Part shown: in pieces, positions 23,189 to 34,435 of the stretch
Position numbering within the stretch: the stretch's first letter is position 1
Layout: each line of letters starts with the position of its first letter
Source of the DNA: Melitaea cinxia
Lineage: Eukaryota > Arthropoda > Insecta > Lepidoptera > Nymphalidae
Reading direction: 5' to 3'
Assembly: GCF_905220565.1 (NCBI RefSeq)
Contig: NC_059398.1
Coordinates: 5,045,177 to 5,109,176 of the forward strand
Length of the DNA: 64,000 nt
The notes under the pieces: generated by a model
Told to the model about the DNA's origin: nothing
The model's database searches: none
The model's input: only the letters and a program-made list of their open reading frames with translations
Program-made: the position numbers and the translations under genes

Positions 23189-25059
23189 ATACCTACATAA
23201 TTAATTATATGATAAGTGTTCACTGCAAGTGGTTACAATATAGAAAACAGTGAAGTTTCTTATCGTTTTAAAGAAATAAATCTCTATCAGCCATCTTATA
23301 AGAAAAAATCGAGATAGCTTACTTATTTTATCAGCAAGCATTTGTATTAATTATTTAAAGTAATTTCTCCGATGTTAACCAAACTTTAAAAACATCTCAA
23401 ATCGCAATTCGGCTTATCCGCGTCATGTCGTAAAAGGCATCGTTACGTCACCCTATAAAAGTAAAGCTGAACGCAGGTGGAAATAAGGTTTTACTTGAAT
23501 GAACAATTCTAATGACGATCATTATCTATTTTATCACGTGTCCCCATACCGTATTTAAAGCAATCTGCCCAACGAATTGAACAGATTATCTGACAATTTT
23601 GTCATTAGTATGAAGAAATTTTTTGTCCCACATTTGTTTTTCTATTATTTTATGTGCTTACTAACATGTATTTAACAAGAATATATTAAAAAACTTACGT
23701 TTTCAAATAAGACCATTAATCGAGATAATCGAAGGACCAGTCTTCCATGAAACAAAATTTAATTTTATCTTCCGCTTTATTGGCGCATATAGTTATATAT
23801 CAAGTGGATATAAAACAATATGTAAAATATGATATAGACAAATTACTTATTGTACTTGCAAAATGAATTAAAAAAATTTAGATAAAAATAAGAAAAAAGA
23901 ACTATTGCTGTTACACTGTTTTTTAGGTTTCCTCTAGACATCACAAACAATAAGAATAGATTGTAGATAGCAGGTACATATGTAAAAGATACATTTACCT
24001 ACACTGTTTATAAGGGTACGAATTTTCTTACAGCGGGGGCTTTAAGATCGCTTCTTTAGTATTGGTTCAATGGAATAAGAATAATTGAATTAATAAAAAC
24101 TAGAATGAGTTTATAACGAGAAAATAAAAGTTATTACATATTTTTTGGATACGTATATCGCTGAATCTTTAATTTAAAAGTAAAGAAGACTATAAAGAAA
24201 GTGCTTTAAATAAAAACAATGGTTTGTACAAACTTAAAACAGCAAATTACAATTAAATAATTACGATTAATTTTCTACGAAAATATAGACATTAAAGAGT
24301 TATGGACTACTAGACAAATATATTTTCGCATATTACAATTATAAATATTTTTAATAACTTTACCACGTTATCTTTTATAGATCTATATTGTAGAATTAAA
24401 AAAAAAATAACACTTTTTTTATAAAATCGTAGTATGAAGTTCTTATTACTGACACCTATTTAAAAGTAAAGCTGAATTTTCTTCTAAAGTTAATCGAAGT
24501 AATACGACGAACTGTTGTTGATTTTTCCCACGAGAACTTTTATACGAGTACCAACAAGCCTGGTGTTTTATTAATTCATGAGAGAGCGGTGACATTACAT
24601 GCCTAAATTTTGGTACTGGTAAAAAGCGAATAGATATACCTTAATTATTAATCAGATAGTCTGTACTGTTAAACTCTACTCAGAAATTAGCACCGCGCAT
24701 ATTTTATTTAGTAATTAATTAGCTTTTTCATAATAAATTCGTGTATCTAATTTAGAATTATGACATCATAGTATTATTTACATTCAGTCTTTCGCGTTTA
24801 ATCTATTTACCTGATTTTCAGTATCTCTGTGTGTATTATGTTTATTATGTGTATACATATTAATGTATGCTTGTGTATGTATTTGGAAGTATGCATGTTT
24901 GTTGATTAATATTATTTTAACATAATTATGGAGTGTTACATTCGTCGTAATATTGCGATTCACGCAATAAGAAAGCAGTCGAATTGCGGGTTATTTACAT
25001 ATGATTAACTTTTTGTATGTTTTGTGGCCTCTCTAAGCTTTCTCTATAATTGTGACGTA
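23189..25059. other. AT-rich DNA, no gene seen
   Basis: A TATA-box-like CTATAAAAG at about 23453 sits in a slightly GC-richer patch (23400-23560), but no downstream gene is visible. Otherwise nothing recognised. Confidence 0.3.
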
Positions 25060-25068
25060 TTTAAGTGT

Positions 25069-25409
25069 TTTTGTATTTATCGATCACAACCATGGTTTGT
25101 ACCTGTTTCACTGGCGGTTGTCGGTTCAATCCCCGCACATGATAAACATTTGTATTGGCTATACAGATGTTTGCCGTAGTCTGGGTGTTTGGGCAGTCCT
25201 TGTGGGTCTCCCCACCGTGCCTCGAAGAGCACGTAAAGCCGTCGGTTCCGTTTGTTCCCATGTAGCGAGCTTTACTCATAGTAGGGAATATATCCGCCAA
25301 CCCGCATTGGAACAGCGTGGTGAATTAAGCTCTGATCCTTCCCGTACATGGGGAAAGATGCCTATGTCCAGTAGTGGGATATTACAGGCTGAAGCGTATA
25401 TCGTTCTTC
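25069..25409 (+). mobile_element. tRNA-headed SINE (head type 1), full length
   Basis: Plus-strand SINE. B-box-like GGTTCAATCCCCGC at about 25120, then ACATTTGTATTGGC, GGGTCTCCCCACCGTGCC, GAGCACGTAAAGCCGTCGGT, AGTAGGGAATATATCC, CCAGTAGTGGGATATTACAG, GCTGAAGCG. The A-box end is diverged. A 9-bp repeat TTTAAGTGT occurs at 25060-25068 and 25410-25418. The 120- and 79-codon frames covering it are repeat-derived. Confidence 0.85.
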
Positions 25410-25418
25410 TTTAAGTGT

Positions 25419-26430
25419 GTTTATCATTCAGGTACATTCTTCTAAACGGTTGGACTGATTTCGTAGCTGCTATTCTGGGTAGGTTAATGTCTGCTGGATT
25501 TGCTAGTATAAATATAAATATTTAGAATATTTACATAAAAAAGCATCAATCTGTAATAATTAAAATTAAAGTCTGCTTATAAAAACCCTAATTGGTATCA
25601 CAAACATTTTACACAGTATAGGTAAAATTTCTTATCCCTACATTTCATTCAAGAATTTACATTAGAAATTTTGCAATATTATAAATATTGACAATTCACA
25701 ACTAATTTAGTACTATAGTAGTAAAATATTGTTTAGAAAATTGTACAACTTGTTATAGAACACGTATAATTAGCTAGTGGTCAACCACAATGTCTTCCAT
25801 ATAGTACCTACATTATCTGATTATTCAGCTTATATTCATATTACCTCGTATTTTAGACTAACTCCCACATTTGAGGCTAAGCGGTTTAGCCGTGAAAGGA
25901 TTTTGATAGGTAAATAATTTTGGTAATAGATGTGTAGAGTGTAAAATTGTTTAAGTGTAGCATATTAGCCTTGAATTCTCCCAGTTATATAGTACATGGA
26001 CTCTTATTAATCTGGTATACTCGTTTAAAAGATTTTTCGCTTTGTTATTCAGGGACAAATATATAAATTTGAAATGAAAACTTTTGTTTCCTTTTCTCTT
26101 GTTATTTTTCTGAATGTTAAAAAAAAAACATACTTTTGTTCCATTATGATAATTTCTGTTTAGACGAGAATTTATTAACCTCTTTGTTAAATGATTTGAT
26201 GTGTAAAAATGTATACTTTTGTGCCTTTATTTAAAAAAAAAACCTAGCCTTAGACAACCGTTTGGCTATTAAAAAATTAAAAATAATTTAAAAGTTTAAA
26301 ATAATTATGCCTTAAGAAATTGCGAACGTAAAATAGTGAGCATGTGTATAATGAGATTTATTTAAAAAGTCTTTTGTAGTTTCCTTAGAAGAATTTGCTT
26401 TAAATAAGTAATTGTTCTTTGCCGTATCCG
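25419..26430. other. AT-rich DNA, no gene seen
   Basis: Nothing recognised. Confidence 0.4.
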
Positions 26431-26792
26431 ATAATTTTATGAAAATAAACATGTTAATTAGTTTAGAAAACTTACATACTTATAACGACTTGTGATCTAC
26501 TAATGAAGATATATACACATTTTTAATTTCAGTTATGATTTATACCTATTGGTATAGGTATAAATATTGTTATACCTATTTATTTGTTGTTTTTTTTTGT
26601 TTGAAATTTTATAATTCTATGAAAATAAACATGTTAATTAGTTTAGAAAACTTACATACTTATAACAACTTGTGATCTACTAATGAAGATATATACACCT
26701 TTTTATTTTCAATTATGATTTATACCTATTGGTATAGGTATAAATATTGTTATACCTATTTATTTGTTGTTTTTTTTGTTTGAAATTTTATT
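26431..26792. repeat. Tandem duplication, 2 x 180 bp
   Basis: The unit starting ATGAAAATAAACATGTTAAT at 26439 recurs at 26619. The copies differ at only a few positions (for example AACGACTTG/AACAACTTG and in a poly-T run), so the duplication is fairly recent. Each unit holds a small palindrome TATACCTAT-TGGT-ATAGGTATA. Confidence 0.9.
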
Positions 26793-27987
26793 TCACGTTT
26801 TATTTACATGTTACAATTAAATTTACTGACACTTATGTAGTTACGAGATTACTGTAATAAATAGCTTGAATCGTGAATTTGTATGTGCGTGCGTTTCAAA
26901 AATATTATTATAATTTAACATAATAAGTCAAGATTCAATATAATTATCAATATCTTTTTCTTACAGGTTACGTACGGGCGATCGCAATATAAGAACTTTC
27001 ATTACTTTAGGTAAGCATAAAACAATTAACAATTTAATTATTATTATTATACAATAACATACAATTAACGTTAACATACAATTAACGTTATTTTTTGTAT
27101 ATTGTATTGGTAACTGTTGTTTGTAATAAGTATACATAATAAACTTTATAATGATTATTCACGAAATGCATCATATGATTTGTAGTTACAAATTACAAAT
27201 CATACACATATATTATTTAATATTATTATTATAATATATTAATTATCAATTAGCATTGTGTAACTTTTAGTAGGAGATGCTATTTAGAAATTCTTATCCA
27301 ATACATAGATGGGTTAAGATCGTGTCTCTGATCTTATACCATGCGTAATTTGCTGTGAGATACTGTCGACAGAATCCTAACTAATTTGAGCTAGAAATCA
27401 AACGTAGTAAACATGGATATGTATACATATTTTAGAAGGTAGTGAGTTCTACAATTTTAGTAGAGTTTACTTTTTTTAAAGCAAAATCGTAATCGCTATT
27501 AAAAATGATTTAAAACGGTATAATCTGTTGTACGTAATGACGTATTATCGACTATACTCGTAGGTCGCCTATAATTGATCAAAATGATAACTATCGCGCT
27601 GTAAAATCAGTAGATAGCGCACTTCGTCATTTAATTACTAATTTACTAGTCACTGTAGCTATTAAATAAAAAAAATACTTGTCAAATTTATTTAGCAAAA
27701 TTGCCAGTATTAAAAAAATTAAAAAGCTTTTTAAAATAATATTATTATTATTTTTAATCGACTTCAGAATTAACATATTCCGTTTTATATTTCTCGAGTA
27801 TAAAGGTCAGTACGAATTACTTTATAAATACGAATTATCAAGGATTCAATTATTGTTTGTTATAATTATATTAAATAAAAAATATTTAATTATCTATTAT
27901 ATATGTATAAGGTCTTACGTCCAAAGTTTAAGAGTATTTAAGTATGTATGTATGTTTTAATTTAAAAACGCTTATCGTAATTTTTAC
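26793..27987. other. AT-rich DNA, no gene seen
   Basis: A 17-bp direct repeat ACATACAATTAACGTTA occurs twice at 27057-27091. The 93-codon frame at 27679-27960 is low-complexity (I, L, K, F, Y) and not a credible gene. Confidence 0.35.
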
Positions 27988-28037
27988 AGAAAAATATCTG
28001 TCTTATATTTTTATTGTTATAAGACAGATATTTTTCT
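27988..28037. other. Perfect 20-bp hairpin
   Basis: AGAAAAATATCTGTCTTATA (27988-28007) and its exact complement (28018-28037) flank a 10-base loop. A perfect 20-bp stem could be a recent fold-back insertion or a small-RNA precursor. Confidence 0.7.
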
Positions 28038-28959
28038 CTTAACATAATTCACTAAAGATCAAATATGGAATTATAACTGATTTCAGCTCGACGAAGCTTA
28101 CATATACTCGTATAAACAATATTTGCCTTAAGTTATTAACACTATTGAAAGATCGTAAGAATACTTGATTCTACATTTATTGTTATTTATAAGTAAAAAG
28201 ATTTGGGCTAAGATTTAGATTAGGTAAAATCGAATTTCGGGACCGTGGGGGGATGGGGGGTGGGTGGGTGGGGAACACTACCCCTGGTACCACTATCCCA
28301 CCTCGGAACCTCATGGTTATGGAGATATCGATGGTTAAAGTTTTGAGGTTAGAAGAAGAATTTAAAGCTATTATTATACCTTTGAGCTCCGCGTCTGACT
28401 TCACCTTAGCTCCAACGCTGCGGGCAGTGCAATTCATGCGCCGTTTTGCAACTTTATAAGTTATTTTCGAACAGAAGTACGTAAAAATAATCTCGATTTC
28501 AAGATCAACAAACGATACAACTTGCGGTAACTATGCTTCGATCCGTAGCTTTAAGATGTTATATTCACATTTCGCACTTGATATTAGCATTTTAAACGTT
28601 AAGTTATTGTTTTTACACGATTTTATTAACAACTGAGAAATAGACGTTTTAATAAAAAATGACAGGCCACTTATTGTTTCGTTCTAAAACAATATAAGCA
28701 CAAATTCATTGTTTTTGTTCTCAACAAACAATTGTGTAAAATATTCTATAGAACTAAAATAAATTTATAAATACCTATGTAGTTAATTTTCAAAATTTAT
28801 GGTCTATAATTTTAAATTATATTATCAAAATTAATTTATATTTAGTAACATTGCGTGCTAGAATATAGGTTTAGAAATTCGAAAAATACCCAAAACCGAA
28901 TCGGAGCATCCCACTGTTCACGTGGTCTTGGTCTGTCCTACCCCTAGAGTGTTTTTTTT

Positions 28960-29150
28960 GTGTCGCGGAGGCGCGGAGGGAGGGCAGCCCTCGCCCGCCG
29001 TGCGAAAGCGCGCGAACGAATGCGTAGAGGAGCGGCTGAGGCTGGTCGCCGAAGGCGACCAGCCTCCGCTGCGGAACGGAGCATGAGTGAGCGTGCTTTC
29101 GCACGCAAGGGCGGAAGGGCTGCACTTCCCGCAGCGCCGGAGCCAAGCGT
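28960..29150. repeat. GC-rich imperfect palindrome, core of the fold-back element
   Basis: Strongly GC- and CpG-rich in an AT-rich region. The centre is a perfect 13-bp hairpin GAGGCTGGTCGCC-GAA-GGCGACCAGCCTC (29038-29066). Further out, CGTGCGAAAGC on the left matches GCTTTCGCACG on the right, and GCAGCCCTCGCCC matches the complement of GGGCGGAAGGGCTGC. The right half also has its own hairpin GCGTGC-TTTC-GCACGC (29091-29106). The open frames on both strands here (76 and 91 codons) are a by-product of GC richness. Confidence 0.8.
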
Positions 29151-29186
29151 TCCTCTAACTTTAAAGGTGGTAGATTATTTTTTTTT

Positions 29187-29660
29187 GTAACAAAACTGTC
29201 TATAAACGATATAATTTTTAAATTAGATAGGTTAGGGTTATTTTTTTTTTTTTTTTTAGTAACAAAATTGTCGATAAACGGTGTAACTTTTAAATTAGAT
29301 AGGTTAGGGTTATTTTTTTTTTTTTTGTAACAAAACTATGTTTATAAACGATATAATTTTTAAATTAGATAGGTTAGGGTTATTTTTTTTTTTTTTTAGT
29401 AACAAAATTGTCGACAAACGGTGTAACTTTTAAATTAGATAGGTTAGGGTTATTTTTTTTTTTTTTGTAACAAAACTATGTTTATAAACGATATAATTTT
29501 TAAATTAGATAGGTTAGGGTTATTTTTTTTTTTTTTTTTGTAACAAAACTATGTTTATAAACGATATAATTTTTAAATTAGATAGGTTAGGGTTTTTTTT
29601 TTGTAACAAAACTATGTCTACAAACGGTGTAATTTTTAAATTAGATAGGTATGGGTTTCT
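29187..29660. repeat. Tandem array, 7 units of ~63-73 bp in alternating pattern
   Basis: Units start GTAACAAAA at 29187, 29259, 29327, 29399, 29467, 29540 and 29603. Each contains AAATTAGATAGGTTAGGGTT and a poly-T run. Units 2 and 4 carry ACGGTGTAACTTTT where 1, 3, 5 and 6 carry ACGATATAATTTTT, giving a two-unit period of 140 bp at the start of the array. Confidence 0.85.
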
Positions 29661-30502
29661 TTCGGTCTTTTTCTGAAGTCAGATTATTGTAAAAAAAAAA
29701 TTATTCATGTCATGTTTTTTACTTCATTATATTTTATTTATTTAATTAAAAAATATAATATGAAACAAGGCTGTATGGTGTAAGACTTTTGCCTTTACAG
29801 TTATTTAAACAAAAACAATGTATATTGTTTTAGAACGAAACGATAAGTGGCCTGTCATTTTTTATTAAAACATCTATTTCTCAGTTGTTAAAAAAAATCG
29901 TGTAAAAACAATAACTTAACGTTTAAAATGCTAATATCAAGTGCGAAATGTGAATATAACATCTTAAAGCTACGGATCGAAGCATAGTTACCGTAAGTTG
30001 TATCGTTTGTTGATCAATCAACCTCAAAACTTTAACCATGGATATCTCTATAACTATGGGGTTTTGAAGTGTGAAAACCGTGTGAAACCGTGTGAAAACG
30101 TTAAATTAACGTGTGGAATGTTATAATTAAGTGCGAAATGTGAAAATAAGATGTGAAAACTATAGAATGGAGCATGAGTATCGAAGTTGTATTGTTTGTT
30201 GATTTTGGAGTCGAAATCGTTTTTATTTTTAAAATAGCTTATAAAATGTGAAAATAATGTGTGAAATGTGAAAATAATGTGTGAAATGTGAAAAAACGCG
30301 TGTGAAATGTGAAAATAACGTGTGAAAGGTACGAAATTCTTCTTCTAACCTCAAAACTTTAACCATCGATATCTCCATAACTATGGGGTTCCGAGGTGTG
30401 ATAGTGGTACCAGGGGTAGTGTTCCCCACCCTCCCCCCCCCTTCCCCCCACGGTCCCGAAATTCGATTTTACCTAATCTAAAGCTTTACCAAGATTTGAA
30501 AT

Positions 30503-32045
30503 AATTAAGTTAAGATTTGAATAGTTAGGAAACTAATTCTGCTATTGCTATATACAATGTTCTTTAAGATGTCTATGCCCAGCCATGGGTCTTTATGCCC
30601 TGAATCAACCAACCGTTTAAACAAATAATTTTGTTAAAACAAAATAAATGAAAGTTTATATACGAGATATATGTACGGGTCATGTGCGGAACACACGATA
30701 CAGTTAACCGCAGATTTCAATTTATTTTAAATTAATTAGTAATTAATAAATTCATGTTTGAATAAGTTATTGTAATTACAAAGTAGGATACTTAAAAGTT
30801 TCTTTTATAATTAAAAATAAATGTCATCAAAACAAAATAGCCTTTGTAATAGTTTATTTTCAATTAAAATTTTAGTAGAATTATTGAGGAAGTGCAAACT
30901 CTAAGCTAGTACATATGAATTGTTAATGAAAATAAAAAATAATTGGACGAGTAGATATAGAGTAGGTGTTAAGAAAAAATAATATCAAAAAGTAAAAAAA
31001 AATATCATCTTAGTAGCGAGTTTTTACATAAATAATAGCGAAAATAAAATGCAGCTCAAGTATACAGCAGCTAACGTAAATTCAAGCAAATTAATATGAA
31101 TAAAATATAAAAAATGAGCTTTTTTAAACCATCGTGCAAATTGCTAAGTTGAGATTCGTTAAGATTCCAAGCAGACTCGAGTAAAACTAGAACAGAAATG
31201 GTACAGAATAAGTATTCAGTTCGTTATCGTGTCAAGTGCAGCTGTGAACAGGCTTTTTCAGTTGTTAACTTTTCCGGAATAAATGTACCTTTGTCGTTCG
31301 TTCGTGCGTGATAAATTTTTAATGTTGAAGTTTGGGTTTTTTGTAAGTTTTGGTGGCGTTTCTATGTTGAATTTCATCAAAATATTTTATTTATACTGAA
31401 ATATCATACAATTAAATTACATCGTTATTGCTTCAACTCTTTGAGACTGACGCTGTAACCGAACACTCTTATTTGGCAATTTAAGTTTAATTACAATAAC
31501 TTTAAAGTAATATTTGGTAATTTAATTTAAACTTTGATTTCAAGTAAATTTATTAATAAATAGGATAGAATCGTTTCATAACTATACTCCTAATGAATAT
31601 AGGAATTATTCCGATTATGTCATAATCAAGAAACTAGTAAATATTATGATGGGTATTTTTAAAAATATTATTAGCACGTGTGAGTACGTAATAAATAGAA
31701 ACTACAAAGTTCTTAAAGATAGGTCTAAGAGTTTATAGCTGTCCTTGATGTGTGTTCAAATATTTGTTAAAGGTCACGTTATTACCCCATGGGATTGTTA
31801 CACCTTAAAGGTTAGATATGCTTTCATAATCAAAAGTACCTGGGTGAACGAGATTAGCTCGGTAGTTTTAGTAAATCGTGTTTTTTGGGAATCATATTAA
31901 AATACGAATTACATATTGATAAAATATGAATAATATGATTTACCCGATACAATTTTACCGACATAATAATAAAAAATATGAACTGCTTATTTAAATAAAA
32001 AATCATATTGCAATTAGAAAAAAAAAAATAATAATCCGAATGCGA
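30503..32045. other. No gene seen; one weak promoter/exon candidate
   Basis: At 31216 TTCAGTTCG is followed by a short G/C-richer stretch, an ATG at about 31322 and GTAAGT at about 31341. This is compatible with a first exon but unsupported by any protein match. Otherwise AT-rich DNA. Confidence 0.2.
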
Positions 32046-32084
32046 GAGAAATCAGCCCGTCGATCCCTAACCGGCTGATTTCTC
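32046..32084. other. Perfect 12-bp hairpin
   Basis: GAGAAATCAGCC and GGCTGATTTCTC pair exactly around a 15-base loop, a GC-richer hairpin in AT-rich flanks. Confidence 0.6.
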
Positions 32085-32189
32085 ATCTGAGATATTACAG
32101 CTTTATTGACAATTGCGAAATTTACCTTCGTATTCTAACAATATTGTAGGCATTTTTTCATTGCCTAAAAACAGGGATAAAACGACATT

Positions 32190-32326
32190 TTCTAAAAATA
32201 AATCCTAGCTACATCACTTTATCGCCCCCGAAACCCCCTGCATACTAAATGTCATGAAAATCGTTAGAGCCGTTTCCGAGATTCCGATTATATATATACA
32301 AGAATTGCTCGTTTAAGAGTATTAGA
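32190..32326 (-). mobile_element. Helitron family E, 5' part
   Basis: Minus-strand 5' end TCTAATACTCTTAAACGAGC at 32326, preceded by A, then CAATTCTTGTATATATATAA, and the internal block GGAAACGGCTCTAACGATTT. The 3' CTAG end could not be located, so the left boundary is approximate. Confidence 0.55.
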
Positions 32327-32713
32327 TTTATGTTACTTTTATATAAATCAATATACTAAACAATAAGGGCTTTTAATTTAATTTAGGTACTATTATATAA
32401 AACGATTTACTCTTTCAATGCTACCGGTATTCGTATTTATTTACTGCTACTCCATTTCACGTATTGATTAATGAAATATCTGAGTTACGCCGGTATCGTT
32501 ATTATGTGTATTTCAGTGAACGTATTTAACTCCATACCGTACAACCTTTTTTCTGAAGAGACCAACGATGAATGTAGTTTTTATTAACATGTATTTAAAT
32601 TGATACGAAATCTGGATTAAATTTATCACTCGTCTTTTACAAAAGTGAATATTCATATATTCATTACTTTAAAACATTTAGTAGTGAATAAGAATTTTCC
32701 TGCTTATAAACGA

Positions 32714-33005
32714 CTAGCTGCCGTAACTTCATATAACCACTGTGATAACTCAACGCCGTGGTGGATTGTCCTATTGTTGCCTATTCTAAGCATATAAAAA
32801 AAATGTTATGCTACAAAAGGAACAAGTTTCCGCCGTTTTTGTAAAATTTTCATTTTTTATTAGTTGCGGCGCGAAGCTAGGCTATACAGTCTTACGCGAT
32901 AAATGGACTATCCGAAATTAAAATATTTTAAAAGTCAAATTAGTAGCTCCTGAATTTGTCACTTTTAACCAAATAAAGCCATTAACTTTATTTATATAAT
33001 ATAGA
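32714..33005 (-). mobile_element. Helitron family F, diverged copy
   Basis: Minus-strand: 5' TCTATATTATATAAATAAAG at 33005 after an A, and 3' ...ACGGCAGCTAG at 32714 followed by T. The interior (AGGAGCTACTAATTTGAC, GGATAGTCCATTTATCGCG) matches a common lepidopteran short Helitron layout. Ends and flanks fit the A/T rule. Confidence 0.55.
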
Positions 33006-34070
33006 TTGATAAATATAAGAAAATTTTGTTTCAAATTATCGTCTTGTTAATATTACGAGTTCATTATTTTATAATATTTTTGTATCAAACTTATTTGATT
33101 ACTGTAAAAGTATTTAGAAATCATAATATAAAACAGCACAAAGGAATAAATTGAGCTTTACCTTACGTTAAGTTTACCTTTAGTTCCGGTCTTATTAGTA
33201 TTATGCAAGTGTTTTCCCCTATTTCATTTATAATGTTATTTTCGTCATATTGCTCATGACGTGAGTCACGTTTATTATGAGCAGGGATTAACAGAACATT
33301 ACAACCTAAACTTAGTCTGAAGGATGCACGTCGAAGTATCTCTAAGGGTTGATGTTTGTGACTTCACTTTAAAATGAGCTATCCTTTCCATCTTTGTGAA
33401 TGCGATGAAATGTTAAAACAATGTTTTATGTTTTAGTTTTATGAAGTACTGTAAGAACGATATACAATTTCTTAGGAAACAAAGAATATTTGGGTCAAAA
33501 TTAAAGTGCTACGTTATAAAAAGTGTACGTACTTTTTAATGACTTTTAATTTCAAGTATGTCGACGCTTGTCGTATTATGAAGTAAAAAGTAATCAATGT
33601 GTTCGTCTAGATCTCTTTACATTTATTTTTTTGTTAGCAATAATAAAAAAAACAACAATCATCCTCACAATAATATACATTTGTAACATTAGCAGAACAC
33701 ATCATAAGCCAATGTTAATTATGTAAGTTGCCATGACAAGCTGACGAGGCTACATGTGGGGTACATTTACCAAGGGAAATAAAACGTTTCCCTGTGGGCA
33801 CATGAAAATCTACGCTCGAAGTAAATGATATGTAAATCTCAAAAGGTTTTTTTTTTTAATATAAAGGGGCTTTTCAATTTACGACTTTTTATAAAAGTAA
33901 ATAATTTTACACTTCGTATAATATGTTCAGGGCATATTTCAAAATTTAGTGAGACATTTTTATGTTCAAACACCTTAAATTATATGAATTATATTGTTAC
34001 CATTTTTTGGATTACATTTTTTTTTGTTTTATATGAAAAAATATTATCATTCAAAAATATGTCACAGGCT
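33006..34070. other. AT-rich DNA, no gene seen
   Basis: The 86-codon frame at 33825-34085 is low-complexity and unrecognised. Confidence 0.35.
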
Positions 34071-34078
34071 ATGCGTAC

Positions 34079-34427
34079 GGGTTGACGACGTGTTAGCGCA
34101 AGGGTTACAGCACTCGTTTGTGACTGTTGCGCTAACGGTTGCGAGTTCGATCCCCGCATAAGACAAACATTTATTGGCCGTACAGATATTTGCCGTGGTT
34201 TGGGTGCTTGTGCAGTTCTTGTGGATCTCCCCACTGTGCTTCGGAGAGCACGTTAAGCCGTCGGCTCCGGTTGTTATCATGTACACCTTATAACGATCGT
34301 TACTCACAGTAGGGAATATATCCACCAAACCGCATCAGAGCAGCGTGATGGATTAAGCTCTGATCCTACTCGTATATGGGGAAAAGGCCTATGCCTCGCC
34401 GTGTGATATTACAGGTGACGCGAGAGA
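34079..34427 (+). mobile_element. tRNA-headed SINE (head type 1), full length
   Basis: Plus-strand. Head GTTGACGACGTGTTAGCGCA (A-box-like), B-box-like GAGTTCGATCCCCGC at 34140, then ACATTTATTGGCCGTAC, TGGATCTCCCCACTGTGC, GAGCACGTTAAGCCGTCGGC, GATCGTTACTCACAGTAGGG, GATATTACAGG. An 8-bp repeat ATGCGTAC lies at 34071-34078 and 34428-34435. The two minus-strand frames over it are repeat-derived. Confidence 0.88.
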
Positions 34428-34435
34428 ATGCGTAC

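Larger units (their letters stand above)
28198..30502. mobile_element. Large fold-back (inverted-repeat) element, ~2.3 kb
   Basis: Two blocks of the left end recur inverted at the right end. Outer block: 28198-28365 (GATTAGGTAAAATCGAATTT, GTGGGG-rich run, TGGTACCACTATC, ATCGATGGTTAAAG) pairs with 30335-30502. Inner block: 28495-28695 (AACAAACGATACAACTTGCG, AGCTTTAAGATGTTATATTC, AAAATGACAGGCCAC) pairs with 29818-30022. Identity is high over both. Between them lie a GC-rich palindrome (28960-29150) and a tandem array (29187-29660). The right arm also contains several copies of TGTGAAAATAATGTGTGAAA (30240-30325). No transposase is seen, and clear target duplications could not be fixed. The superfamily is unknown. 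Confidence 0.8.

Noticed and set aside
25052..25414. A 120-codon plus-strand frame that looks like a small protein.
   Set aside because: It is the SINE body read through; the same frames recur in the SINEs at 4.9 and 34.1 kb.
28871..29190. Two overlapping frames of 91 (minus) and 76 (plus) codons, rich in Arg and Ala.
   Set aside because: They result from the GC-rich palindrome, where stops are rare. Both strands look alike, as expected of a palindrome.
29187..29660. Interstitial telomeric repeat.
   Set aside because: The TTAGG-like motif occurs once or twice per ~70-bp unit and never as a run.
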